Assembly: GCF_009812055.1 (NCBI RefSeq)
Contig: NZ_WQNH01000001.1
Location: forward strand, 326,512-390,511
Source: Chelativorans xinjiangensis
GTDB taxonomy: Bacteria > Pseudomonadota > Alphaproteobacteria > Rhizobiales > Rhizobiaceae
Direction: 5' to 3'
Length of the DNA: 64,000 bases
The notes under the pieces were generated by a model. The model was given only the letters and a program-made list of their open reading frames with translations, did not search any database and was not told the origin of the DNA. Positions 33,214 to 43,960 of this stretch are shown here, piece by piece. Positions within the stretch are counted from its first letter, which is position 1. Every line of letters starts with the position of its first letter. Made by a program: the position numbers and the translations under genes.

Positions 33214-34491
33214 TCACGCCCTGGCGGTCACAATCTTATCCAGCGCCTTTGCCAGCCCGAGAATGCGCGCGTCATCCCCGTTGCGCCCCGCCAGCATGAG
33301 GCTTCCCGGCAATACGCCGTTGCCCTTCGTGGGCATGGCCATGGCACAGCCGTCCGCGAGATTGATCAGGGAGCAGTTGCGCAGCATCATCGCGTTGACC
33401 GCGTCGAAATTCTCGTTCGCCTCGGCAATCGTCGGCGGCATGATCGCCAGCGTCGGCGCAATCAACGCATCGTAGCCTTCCATCACATCGGCAAATCGGC
33501 GCACGACATCGGCGCGTTTCCGGCGCGCGTCTTCCAGGTCTCTGGCGGAAAGCGTCTCGGCGAAACGGATGCGTTTCAGGATGCGCGGGTCGCCCACGGT
33601 CTCAAGCTCGTCGAGGTGGTCGCGGTAAAGCGCATGGGCCTCGGAGGCGATGATGACGCGGTTGAGCCCCAGCGCCTCCGGCAAAAAGCCCAGATCGAGC
33701 TCCGCCAACTCATGCCCGGCTTGGCGAAGCAGGTCACAGGCGTGCATGAAATGATCGCGCGTGAAAGCGTCGATGTCGTTGACGAAGGCATGGACCGGAA
33801 CCGCCAGGCACAGCGGCCGCTCCGGAGCCTGTAGAGGCTCCAGCCCGTCCCCCAGAACGCGCATGAAAAGGAGCACCCTTTCAAGATCGGCGCAGAGCGG
33901 GCCGACACTGTCCAACAGATCGGACAGCGGATGAACGCCTTCGCGCGGCACGGCGCCTTGCGAAGGCTTGTAGCCGTAGAGCCCGTTGACCGCCGCGGGG
34001 ATGCGGACGGAACCGCCCGTATCCGTCCCGAGACCCGCATCGCACAGTCCATGGGCAACGGTGAGTGCCGCCCCCGACGAAGAACCGCCGGGAATGCGCG
34101 ATGCGTCGAAGGCGCTTCCCGGCGTTCCGTAGTGAGGGTTGAGGCCGACGCCGGAATAGGCGAACTCGCTCATCGACGTGCGGCCGAAACACAGCGCCCC
34201 GGCCGCCTTCAGACGCGCCACCACGGCGGCATCCGCTTTCGCGGGGGGAGCGTTTTTCAGAAGCTTCGAGCCGGCGCTCGTCACATGGCCTTCTTCGTCG
34301 AAAAGGTCCTTGAGGGAGACCAGCATGCCATAAAGGGGCATCGCTTCCCCGGCCTTCCTGCGCGCCTTGAGCGCGGAAGCGTCGGCCAGGATCCTGTCGG
34401 GATCGAAGGCGGTGAATATCCGGCCGGCCTCATCGCCCAGCCCCTCCACCTTGGCGATGGCCTCCTTGGCCTTGGCGACGATATCGGTCAT
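33214..34491 (-). CDS. Amidase signature family protein
   Basis: 425 residues. The Ser-cisSer-Lys triad is visible: Lys61 in LVSLKDLFD, the cis-Ser cluster in PGGSSSGAA (about 137-139) and nucleophile Ser161 in GTDTGGSVRIPAA. The enzyme hydrolyses an amide to acid plus ammonia. The ATG at 34491 follows GGAGAGGG; a start nine codons earlier is open. It is distinct from GatA, being shorter and without gatB/gatC neighbours. It lies in an operon with a DUF2848 protein and a TRAP importer, suggesting catabolism of an imported amide-containing acid. The substrate is unassigned. Confidence 0.88.
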   Translation of the reverse strand: MTDIVAKAKEAIAKVEGLGDEAGRIFTAFDPDRILADASALKARRKAGEAMPLYGMLVSLKDLFDEEGHVTSAGSKLLKNAPPAKADAAVVARLKAAGALCFGRTSMSEFAYSGVGLNPHYGTPGSAFDASRIPGGSSSGAALTVAHGLCDAGLGTDTGGSVRIPAAVNGLYGYKPSQGAVPREGVHPLSDLLDSVGPLCADLERVLLFMRVLGDGLEPLQAPERPLCLAVPVHAFVNDIDAFTRDHFMHACDLLRQAGHELAELDLGFLPEALGLNRVIIASEAHALYRDHLDELETVGDPRILKRIRFAETLSARDLEDARRKRADVVRRFADVMEGYDALIAPTLAIMPPTIAEANENFDAVNAMMLRNCSLINLADGCAMAMPTKGNGVLPGSLMLAGRNGDDARILGLAKALDKIVTARA

Positions 34492-34510
34492 ATCTTCGAT
34501 CCCTCTCCTG

Positions 34511-35182
34511 TCAGGCAACTGCCGGCAATGTCCTTATAGAATAGCTATGGGCGATCGTGCGTCCGTTATGCGGGTCGCGCATCTCCATGCGGAATTCGGC
34601 GGCCGGTCGCACGCCGCCTGACGTGACGCCGAGCGTCCCGCCCAGCATGGCCGCGGGCCCTTCCCTGGACAACACTTCCAGCTCCGCGCCCTCCATCAGC
34701 TCCGCCATGGGCCGCATCGCGCTCAGTGTTCCTTCCTGGTAGAGGGTCCAGTCGCCGTTCTCCTTGATCCAGGAGCGCAGCTCGAGAGCGTCCAGACGGT
34801 CCGCGACCTGTTCGAAATCCCAAAGCTCGCCGGCGCACGGCTTGGCGCAAACCTGCTTCGACAGGGCCACCGAGTGCGCTTCCAGCTCCCGGTCGGTGTG
34901 GTCGGAGGCAAGACCCAGATAGGTTTTGCCCCCCGCGCGCACGATGAGCGGCTCCACCTCGCCGGACGTGTTAGCCCCCACGAACTGGAGCGACCGCGCC
35001 TGTGTGAGAAGGCCCGCGGAAACGCGGTAGTACAGCGGAACGGCGGACGGCGGGGCTACGCCGATGGCCGCGAGCTCGTCGATATGATGCTGGATGGCGT
35101 CCGGGTTGCGGCCCGTCCAGCCGGCCACGACGCAGTGGGCGAAATCGAGGTCGAGCGTGCTTTCGGCGCATGTGAAGCGCAT
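34511..35182 (-). CDS. DUF2848 family protein (fumarylacetoacetase-like fold)
   Basis: 223 residues. The N-terminus begins with the VVAGWTGRNPDAIQHHIDEL segment typical of DUF2848, and the middle carries GLASDHTDRELEAHSVALSKQVC, another conserved stretch with an acidic/His set that could bind a metal. The C-terminal part (GGTLGVTSGGVRPAAEFRMEM) matches fumarylacetoacetate-hydrolase-like domains. It probably hydrolyses or decarboxylates a keto-acid, but no member has a firm function that I know. It starts 24 bases after the TRAP large-permease stop and precedes the amidase gene by 19 bases. Confidence 0.82.
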   Translation of the reverse strand: MRFTCAESTLDLDFAHCVVAGWTGRNPDAIQHHIDELAAIGVAPPSAVPLYYRVSAGLLTQARSLQFVGANTSGEVEPLIVRAGGKTYLGLASDHTDRELEAHSVALSKQVCAKPCAGELWDFEQVADRLDALELRSWIKENGDWTLYQEGTLSAMRPMAELMEGAELEVLSREGPAAMLGGTLGVTSGGVRPAAEFRMEMRDPHNGRTIAHSYSIRTLPAVA

Positions 35183-35206
35183 GGAGATACTCCTTCTTGA
35201 AGAGGG

Positions 35207-36487
35207 TTACAGCGCGGCAGGCAGGAACAATGCCAGGCCGGGAAAGAGGACAAGCATCCCCACCATGGCCAGCATGACGAGCGCATAGGGCAGAGCGCCC
35301 ACCATCACCTCGGTCAGCGTTCCCGATTTGCGCGCGCCTTGAACGACATAGAGGTTGAGGCCCACCGGCGGCGTGATCAGCGCCATCTCGATGAGCACGA
35401 TCATCAGGACGCCGAACCAGACCTTGTCGAAGCCGAGTTCGGCGACGATCGGCACGATGATGGGAATGGTGGCGACCATCAGGGACAGGGTTTCGATGAA
35501 GAAGCCGAGAACGATGTAGAGCAGGATCACCAGGAACAGCGTTCCCATTGGCGACAGGCCGGATCCCTGCAGCAGGCCGGTGAGCTCGCGGCCGAGACCC
35601 GCCGAGGCCAGGGTGAAATTGAGGAAATAGGCGCCGATGATGACGAGCATGATCATCGCGGTGATCCTGATCGTGCCCAGCAGCGCTTCGCGCAGCATGT
35701 TCAGCCCCACCCCGCCACTGATCGCGGCGATCAGCAGCGCCATGGCGACGCCGATGGCGGCCGATTCCGTCGGCGTCGCCCATCCGGCATAGATGGAGCC
35801 GATGACAACCGTGAAGAGGGCGATGATGGGCAGAAGCTGAATGAGGCTTGCGAAGCGCTCCCCCCAGCCGAAGCTGCGGCTCGAACCGCCGAGAGCCGGC
35901 CGGAACCAGCAGATGAGCGCGGTTATCGCCATGAAGGCGGCCGCCATCAGGAGGCCGGGTATGAGACCTGCCAGAAAGAGCCGCGGAATGGAGGTCTCGG
36001 TCAGGAAGCCGTAGACGATCAGGTTGATCGATGGCGGTATGAGAATGCCAAGCGTGCCTCCCGCCGCAATCGCCCCCGAGAAGAGGCGCGGGTCGTAGCC
36101 GAGCTTGTCGGCCTGCGGCATGGCGACCGTCGCCACCGTGGCCGCCGTCGCCACCGAAGAGCCGGAAGTGGCCGAAAACAGGGTGGCGGTGCCGATATTG
36201 GCGTGAACCAGGCCGCCCGGCAGCCAGGAGAACCATTTGTCGAGGGAAGAATAGGTCCGCTCGGCCACGCCGCCGCGCACGAGGATTTCGCCGAGCAATA
36301 CGAAGAACGGGATAGCGATCAGCGTGGAGCTGTTGGACGACGACCAGACCACCTGACCGAGCCCGCGGATCAGCGGGAATGGCGAAGCGAACAGGTCGAT
36401 GCCGAATCCCAGGATGAACAGAACGATCCCAACCGGGATGGAGAGGGAGAGCAAGCCAAGAAGCGCGATGGAGACGGACCAGATCAC
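35207..36487 (-). CDS. TRAP transporter large permease, DctM-like
   Basis: 426 residues, the usual length. Landmarks are SATSGSSVATAATVATVAMPQ, GTLGILIPPSINLIVYGFLTETS, YAGWATPTESAAIGV, GFFIETLSLMVATIPIIVPI and MALITPPVGLNLYVVQG. About 12 spans are predicted. It pairs with the DctQ and DctP subunits encoded upstream. The gene starts four bases after the small-permease stop. Confidence 0.93.
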   Translation of the reverse strand: MIWSVSIALLGLLSLSIPVGIVLFILGFGIDLFASPFPLIRGLGQVVWSSSNSSTLIAIPFFVLLGEILVRGGVAERTYSSLDKWFSWLPGGLVHANIGTATLFSATSGSSVATAATVATVAMPQADKLGYDPRLFSGAIAAGGTLGILIPPSINLIVYGFLTETSIPRLFLAGLIPGLLMAAAFMAITALICWFRPALGGSSRSFGWGERFASLIQLLPIIALFTVVIGSIYAGWATPTESAAIGVAMALLIAAISGGVGLNMLREALLGTIRITAMIMLVIIGAYFLNFTLASAGLGRELTGLLQGSGLSPMGTLFLVILLYIVLGFFIETLSLMVATIPIIVPIVAELGFDKVWFGVLMIVLIEMALITPPVGLNLYVVQGARKSGTLTEVMVGALPYALVMLAMVGMLVLFPGLALFLPAAL

Positions 36488-36490
36488 GGC

Positions 36491-37033
36491 TCAAGCCTCC
36501 ACTTCCGTCGCGGTACCGAAGGAGCGCTCAAACGAAGCAGTCTGGCGCCGGGCGATGAGCCCGATCGCGCAGAAGAGCAAGACCGTCGACACGAACGCGA
36601 ACCAGACCCAGCCGGAGAACCAGATCACCTGAGGAATCCACAGCGGCGTTTCAAGGGGCGTATTGGCGCGCGAGCCGCGGTCGATGGTTTTCTCGAGCAC
36701 CGGCCAGGCCTGCCAGGCGACGACCGACGTGACGGCGGCCGTCGTTGAGATCGCCAGTATGTCGAGCACGCTCCGGCCGGTCGTCGCCAGGCGCAGGCGC
36801 AAGAGATCGATGCGCACATGGGCCAGTTCGAGAAGCGCGAAGGGAAGGCCCCAGCTTGCGACCATCGCCATCACGTAACCGGATATCTCGTCCGAGCCGC
36901 CGAAAGAGCGGCCGAACTGGCGCAGGGTGATATCGACGAGGATGAAGACCACCGTGAGCGCCAGAACGACACCCACGATGAGCGCTATCAGCCGGTTCAA
37001 GCGCCGGAGGGCGTCTACGGTTTTCTCAAACAT
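36491..37033 (-). CDS. TRAP transporter small permease, DctQ-like
   Basis: 180 residues with four membrane spans. The FILVDITLRQFGRSFGGSDEI segment and the LAHVRIDLLRLRL loop after TM2 are typical. The ATG at 37033 has GGAGGGCG upstream; the longer open frame beyond it is spurious, running through the binding-protein gene. It lies between DctP and DctM of the same transporter. Confidence 0.9.
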   Translation of the reverse strand: MFEKTVDALRRLNRLIALIVGVVLALTVVFILVDITLRQFGRSFGGSDEISGYVMAMVASWGLPFALLELAHVRIDLLRLRLATTGRSVLDILAISTTAAVTSVVAWQAWPVLEKTIDRGSRANTPLETPLWIPQVIWFSGWVWFAFVSTVLLFCAIGLIARRQTASFERSFGTATEVEA

Positions 37034-37062
37034 ATTTCGCCCTCCGGCCCCGGTTCCACCTA

Positions 37063-38100
37063 TCAGAGCGGGATTTGCACGCCCACGGTCTCGCCGACGC
37101 TCTCGTTCCAGCGCTTTGCCCAGTCGGCGCCGGCACGGTCGGCCCATTCGGGAAGAACGGTTTCCTGCAGGATCGCCCGCGCGGCTTCGGCATCGGCCTC
37201 GGTCGGCTCGACAAGCGTCATGTCGGCCGGCTCTCCAGCCGGGCAGTCGCCGTTGCCGGTAAGGCAAGCAACGTCCGTGGCGAGCGCACCGGAGGCCGCT
37301 TCCCAGGCCGGTGCCTCGAACTGGCTCTCGATCTGGGTTGAGAGCAACTCCTTCTGCTCGCCTGTAAGCGCTTCCCACTTGTCGAGGTTGATGGCGGTCA
37401 CCACCGGGTCCCAACCGCCAAGCGGCAGGGTCATCAAGTGGGAGGAAACCTCCCACCAGCCGGCACTGTAGCCCGAGCCGGCACCGGTAACCGCGCAGTC
37501 GATCACGCCACGCTCGAGCGCACCTGGAACCTCCGAGAAGTCGACATTGATGCCTTCGGCGCCAAGCGCTTCCAGCAGCTTTGTGGTCATGCGACCGGAG
37601 CCGCGGATCTTCTTGCCCTTCAGGTCCGCAAGCGAGGACACGGGCTGCTTGCAGAACACCACCTGCGGCGGGTACGGCGCGATTGCCAGAAGCTTCGCGT
37701 TGAAGCGTTCGGTCATGATCTCTTCGACCATGGGGCGGGCCGCCTCGACCATCTTGCGCGCCTCTTCCGCGGTCGTCGCCACCAGGGGCACATCCAGACC
37801 CTCCAATTCGGGCGCATCCCCGACAGTGTAATCGGCAACCGTCATCCCGACATCGAAGACCCCATCGCCGAGCATCCGATAGACATCCGCGCCGGCGACG
37901 CCCATCTGGTCGAACGTCGTCATGCTGACTTCGAAGTCGCCTGCCGCCGGCAGGGTCTCGGTCCAGAACGGCGCCTCATATTGCTTGTAGAGCGGCAGGC
38001 TGCTCCAGCTTCCCACGACGGAGAGTTCCTCCGCGTTGGCAGCGGCCGCGCCGACGAAGAGCGCCGCGCCGGCCAGAAGTGCGTTGCGAATGGTATTCAT
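37063..38100 (-). CDS. TRAP transporter substrate-binding protein, DctP-like
   Basis: 345 residues. The signal peptide MNTIRNALLAGAALFVGAAAANA is followed by ELSVVGSWSSLPLYKQYEAP. The conserved LADLKGKKIRGSGRMT segment (near residue 155) carries the ligand Arg and resembles DctP family 7-type proteins rather than C4-dicarboxylate DctP. A second motif, GVIDCAVTGAGSGYSAGWWEV, follows near 195. An AGAGGA site precedes the ATG. It starts 25 bases after the hydro-lyase stop, so it belongs to the same operon. The ligand is unknown. Confidence 0.92.
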   Translation of the reverse strand: MNTIRNALLAGAALFVGAAAANAEELSVVGSWSSLPLYKQYEAPFWTETLPAAGDFEVSMTTFDQMGVAGADVYRMLGDGVFDVGMTVADYTVGDAPELEGLDVPLVATTAEEARKMVEAARPMVEEIMTERFNAKLLAIAPYPPQVVFCKQPVSSLADLKGKKIRGSGRMTTKLLEALGAEGINVDFSEVPGALERGVIDCAVTGAGSGYSAGWWEVSSHLMTLPLGGWDPVVTAINLDKWEALTGEQKELLSTQIESQFEAPAWEAASGALATDVACLTGNGDCPAGEPADMTLVEPTEADAEAARAILQETVLPEWADRAGADWAKRWNESVGETVGVQIPL

Positions 38101-38124
38101 GGCTCTATCCTCTGTTGGGTTCGC

Positions 38125-38979
38125 TTATCTGTTTATGGCGAGCGCCGCGCCGATGCCGGAAAGACGGTTCTCCGCGGCTTCAGCGGGGATGTCCGTCACC
38201 AGCATGTGGCCGGGCTCGTGGGTGATGGCGAGGTCGGCGCCACAGGTGCGTATGGCGATCTGCGGTGTGACGCCACAGGCCCAGAACACCGGAATGTCGC
38301 CTTCCTCCATCACGGGTGTGTCCCCGAAGTCGGGGCGCATGATGTCGGCGATACCGATTTGCGCGGGATCGCCGATGTGAACCGGCGCGCCATGGGCCAG
38401 GCGCTGCCGGGCCGAAAGCAAAATGGCCTGAATGGCATCGGAAGGCTTGAAGGCGCGCATGCTGACGACCAGAGGACCCTTGAAAGGCCCGGCCGGAACG
38501 GTGTCTATCGAAGTCAGATACATCGGCGCGTTGCGCCCGGCATCGATATGGCGCACGGGGATCCCGGCCGACGCCAGGGCTTCCTCGAAGGAAAATGAGC
38601 AGCCGAGCACAAAGGTGACGAGATCCTCGCGCCACACCTCGTTGAGGTCCTCGACGCTCTCGAAGTCGGCGCCGCCGCGAAATACGCGGTAACGGGGCAC
38701 GTCGACCCTTATGTCGATGTCGTCGCCAAGGTCCGGCAGCGCCGGCGAGCCGGCCTCGCCGATGCCGATGATGGGGCACGGCTTCTGGTTCTTCTGGCAA
38801 AAGAGGAGGAAATCGGGTGCGAAGGCCTTCGGCAGGATGGCCAGGTTGCCCTGCAGATAGCCGGGCGCCTTTCCCGCCGTGTCGCTCCGCATGAGGCCTG
38901 CACGAACCGCCCGGCGCAAGGCACAGGCCGAACCGAATGTCTGCTGGCCGGCCTTCGATGCCCCGGCCTTTGATGCCAT
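38125..38979 (-). CDS. DUF1445 putative hydro-lyase / D-glutamate cyclase-like protein
   Basis: 284 residues from the ATG at 38979. The family pattern is clear: LRRAVRAGLMRSDTAGKAPG, YLQGNLAILP, FCQKNQKPCPIIG and TFVLGCSFSFEEAL with a reactive-looking Cys, then a C-terminal ITHEPGHMLVTD. DUF1445 proteins are labelled hydro-lyases and are related to a domain of mammalian D-glutamate cyclase; the reaction of this one is unproven. Upstream ATG and TTG starts exist, the TTG having the better ribosome site (AAGGGG), so the N-terminus is uncertain by up to 28 residues. Downstream are TRAP, DUF2848 and amidase genes. Confidence 0.82.
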   Translation of the reverse strand: MASKAGASKAGQQTFGSACALRRAVRAGLMRSDTAGKAPGYLQGNLAILPKAFAPDFLLFCQKNQKPCPIIGIGEAGSPALPDLGDDIDIRVDVPRYRVFRGGADFESVEDLNEVWREDLVTFVLGCSFSFEEALASAGIPVRHIDAGRNAPMYLTSIDTVPAGPFKGPLVVSMRAFKPSDAIQAILLSARQRLAHGAPVHIGDPAQIGIADIMRPDFGDTPVMEEGDIPVFWACGVTPQIAIRTCGADLAITHEPGHMLVTDIPAEAAENRLSGIGAALAINR

Positions 38980-39090
38980 TGCCTGGAAATGCGTCGACGC
39001 CAAAATGTTCTGTCCCCTTCCACTATCTTGAAAAGGGATTCCAAACTTCATTGATCTTGTCAATCGATCATTTTTATAACTTATCGATCT

Positions 39091-39993
39091 CTACAACAGA
39101 TCATTTTGATCGGCTTCCAAGGCCGCTTCGCTGATGATACGGCCCGCCTCACGGTTGCGCTCGGGAAAGTACGCCACCACGAAATTCAGGTCCTCCGGCG
39201 CAGCGCGGGGCTCCACCTCCAGTTGCTGTACGTGATCGGCGGCGCCGAGCTGGTGGGACGTCGCCATGCGGCAGGGCAGAACGCCAATGCCGAACTGGTC
39301 GGCAACGAGATGAAGCACGGTGGAGAGCGACGCCGAACCATGAAGAATGGGCGCATCGCCAACGGACCCGGTGAAGAGCCGCTCAACCTGCTTGTAAGGC
39401 GGCGTCCCCTTGGGAAACGTGACGATGGGGTGGGCAGCCAACTCCGCCAGGGTCAAAGGCGCGGCCGGCGTGGGCAGGCGATCGGAGGCATACCAGCCGA
39501 GCGCGATGGGCCGCAGCGGCGCCGCCACCACATCCCGCGGTTGCAGGTCCCTGAGGAGGATGGCGACGTCGATCTCGTCCTCCACAAGCTTGTTGGCAAG
39601 CTGCTCGGACGTATCGACGGAGAGCTCGAAACGGACATGGGCATGCTCGCGCCGCAGCCGTTTGAGCATTGCCGTCAGGATCGTATGGACAATGGTCTCG
39701 GCGACGCCGATGCGCACGGTGCCGTTGAGCCCGCTCGTCTGCGTGATCTCCTGGACGATCCGATCGCGGCTGTGCACGAGACGATCCGCCTCTTCGAGGA
39801 ACCGGCGGCCGGCCGGGGAGAGACGAACCTGGCGGCCCACCCGGTCGAACAGCCTGACCCCCAGCCGCTTCTCCAGCGCGGCAATGCGCGCGGAAATCGC
39901 CGACTGCGCCAGGCCGAGCCTTTGCGCGGCCGCACGGAAGCCGCCTGCCCGAACCACCGCATGTACGATCTCGACATCGCGAAAGCCAAACAT
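39091..39993 (-). CDS. LysR family transcriptional regulator
   Basis: 300 residues. The N-terminal winged helix (VEIVHAVVRAGGFRAAAQRLGLAQSAISARIAALEKRLGVRLFD, in order, residues 7-50) is classical, with a LysR substrate domain at about 92-295. It is transcribed in the same direction as, and 111 bases before, the DUF1445-TRAP-amidase operon, which it probably controls. The gap before that operon is AT-rich with repeated GATC-containing half-sites, a plausible LysR binding and promoter region. Confidence 0.9.
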   Translation of the reverse strand: MFGFRDVEIVHAVVRAGGFRAAAQRLGLAQSAISARIAALEKRLGVRLFDRVGRQVRLSPAGRRFLEEADRLVHSRDRIVQEITQTSGLNGTVRIGVAETIVHTILTAMLKRLRREHAHVRFELSVDTSEQLANKLVEDEIDVAILLRDLQPRDVVAAPLRPIALGWYASDRLPTPAAPLTLAELAAHPIVTFPKGTPPYKQVERLFTGSVGDAPILHGSASLSTVLHLVADQFGIGVLPCRMATSHQLGAADHVQQLEVEPRAAPEDLNFVVAYFPERNREAGRIISEAALEADQNDLL

Positions 39994-40083
39994 CTGATAC
40001 CCGCGTCAGGAAGCCGCCTTCAACCTTGTGGACCAGTTCGCCGCGCAGGACAATCGTCAGGGATCGATCGCCGGTAGGCTCCC

Positions 40084-41876
<1,793 letters not shown>

Positions 41877-41880
<4 letters not shown>

Positions 41881-42779
41881 TCCTCACCCCTCAGCCGCGG
41901 GTCGATGGCATCGCGCAGCCCGTCGCCGAGAAGGTTCAGCGCGAAGACGACAACGAGAATGGCGAGCGACGGAAACAGCGCCAGCCAGAACGAATCGAGG
42001 ATGTTCTCGAACCCCTCGCGGATCATGCCGCCCCACGTGGCCGTCGGCGGGCTGACGCCGAGGCCGATGAAGGCGAGCGAGGCTTCCACGCGGATCGCGG
42101 TGGCAAGCCACAGCGAGCCCATGACGAGGATCTCCGGCGCGATGTTGGGCAGGATATGGCCGAACATCAGCCTCAGATCGGAATAGCCCAGCGCCCGGCC
42201 CGCCTCGATGAACTCGCGGTTCTTCACCGCGATGGTCGGCGCCCGCGCGATACGGGCGAAGGGCGGCACGGCGGTCAGCGCGATGGCGATCACCAGATTG
42301 GCGATGGATGGCCCCAGCATGGCGACGACGATCAGGCCGAGGATGAGCGAGGGAAAGGCCAGAAGCACGTCCATCACCTGCATGACGATGATATCGGTGC
42401 GGCCGCCGTAATAGCCCGCCACCATGCCGATCAGCGTGCCGATCACCATCGCCGAGCCGATGGCGATGAGCCCGATGGCAAGCGAGATGCGCGCGCCCCA
42501 CAGGATGCGCGAGAGCGTATCGCGGCCATAGAAGTCCGTACCCAGCCAATGCTCGGCCGAGGGCGGCTTGAGGCGGTAGAGGATGTTCTGGTCGAGCGGG
42601 TCGTAGGGCGCGATCGCCGGCGCCAGGACGGCCAGCAGCACGACGATGAGGAAACCGCCGAGCCCGACCCAGGAGGTCTTGTTGGCGTTGAACGCCTTGA
42701 TGAGACCGCCGCCCATGGCAACGGCGGCGCTGCGCAGATAGGCGGCGCGCGAGAGGGGCGCTGTCGCAGCATCGGTCAT
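41877..42779 (-). CDS. Dipeptide-type ABC transporter permease (DppC-like)
   Basis: 300 residues. The N-terminal OppC_N segment (FNANKTSWVGLGGFLIVVLLAVLAP) and PPSAEHWLGTDFYGRDTLSRILWGARISL are characteristic of OppC/DppC. The EAA loop appears as EFIEAGRALGYSDLRLMFGHILPNI. It ends with NLLGDGLRDAIDPRLRGEE, the usual DppC tail. The ATG at 42779 overlaps the DppB stop; a longer open frame upstream is antisense-type noise inside DppB. Confidence 0.93.
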
Positions 42780-43717
42780 GAGTATTTGATCCTCGGGTCG
42801 ATCAGGCCGTAGGTGAGGTCGGTGATCAGGTTCACCAGAACGACGATCAGCGTATAGATCACCATCATCCCTTGCAGCATGGTGTAGTCGCGCTGGTTGA
42901 GCGCGCCGATGATGAGCTTGCCCAGGCCCGGCCGGTTGAAGACGATCTCGGTGAGCACGGAATTGCCGATCAGGATGCCGAGATAAAGGCCCACCACCGT
43001 CACCACCGGGATCAGCGCGTTGCGCAGGCAGTGGCGCCAGATGATGGTGGCGAAGGCCAGCCCCTTGGCATGCGCGGTGCGCACATAATCCTGGTTGAGC
43101 ACTTCCAGCATGGCCGAACGGGAAACGCGGGTGATGTAGGCGGCCATGATGAGGCCGAGGTTGACCGCCGGCAGCGCCAGATCGCGCAGCCGATCGGAAA
43201 GGGTCGTCCCCTGCCCGGAGGAAATGACGGGAAACCAGCGAAGCTGGATGGCGAAGACGATGAGAAGCAGCACCGCCGAGACGAAGGCCGGGAAAGAGAG
43301 CCCCAGAAGCGAGGCCATGCGCGTGATGTAGTCGGGCAGCTTGTTGCGCCTGACCGCCGACCACACGCCGAGCGGAATGCCGACCGCGGCCCCCAGCACA
43401 AGCGACACGAAGGTAAGTTCCAGCGTCGCCGGCAGCACCTTCAGGATCTCCTGGATCACCGGCCGGCCGGAGACCATGGAAACACCCCAGTCGCCGACCA
43501 CGACGCCGCCGAGGAACTGAAGATACTGCACATAAAGCGGCTGATCGAGGCCAAGCCGGGCACGCAGCGCGTTAAGCGCCGCCTGGCTCGCCTGATCGCC
43601 GAGAATGGCCATGGCCGGATCGCCGGGCAAAACCCGCACGATGAAGAAGACGATGGTCAACACCGCGAAAAGCGTGATGACGGCGAAACCGAGCCGCTTG
43701 AGGACGAATGCTGTCAT
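42776..43717 (-). CDS. Dipeptide-type ABC transporter permease (DppB-like)
   Basis: 313 residues. LKRLGFAVITLFAVLTIVFFIVRVLPGDPA is the DppB N-terminus. The EAA loop is seen as DYVRTAHAKGLAFATIIWRHCLRNALIPVVT. The C-terminal NLITDLTYGLIDPRIKYS is the family tail. It forms the membrane channel with DppC. The binding-protein gene ends 244 bases upstream, with a palindromic repeat element between them. Confidence 0.94.
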   Translation of the reverse strand: MTAFVLKRLGFAVITLFAVLTIVFFIVRVLPGDPAMAILGDQASQAALNALRARLGLDQPLYVQYLQFLGGVVVGDWGVSMVSGRPVIQEILKVLPATLELTFVSLVLGAAVGIPLGVWSAVRRNKLPDYITRMASLLGLSFPAFVSAVLLLIVFAIQLRWFPVISSGQGTTLSDRLRDLALPAVNLGLIMAAYITRVSRSAMLEVLNQDYVRTAHAKGLAFATIIWRHCLRNALIPVVTVVGLYLGILIGNSVLTEIVFNRPGLGKLIIGALNQRDYTMLQGMMVIYTLIVVLVNLITDLTYGLIDPRIKYS

Positions 43718-43827
43718 GGTGTGTTCCGAAGGGGCTTAGGAGGATTGATTGGAGTCAACGGGCAGCCCCCTTTCTTGCGGTTTCTAACACTTAGCGCAAG
43801 ACGCGCTCCGGTTGAGTCAACCCCACC

Positions 43828-43937
43828 GCCGTCATCCCGGCCGAACGAAGTGAGGGCCGGGATCCATTCCGTGACATCGACGTTCCGGAATGGGTCCCGG
43901 ACAGCCTCCGCTTCGCTGCAGCTTCCGGGATGACGGC
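43828..43937. repeat. REP-like long palindromic element in intergenic region
   Basis: GCCGTCATCCCGG (43828) pairs with CCGGGATGACGGC (43925) as outer arms, and CCATTCC with GGAATGG as inner arms, giving a 110-base cruciform with side loops. Such CCGTCATCCCGG elements recur between genes in many alphaproteobacteria. It lies inside the transporter operon between binding protein and permease and may set differential mRNA levels by stabilising the upstream message. Confidence 0.7.
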
Positions 43938-43960
43938 ACCGGTTTGGCCTGCACCATCCT

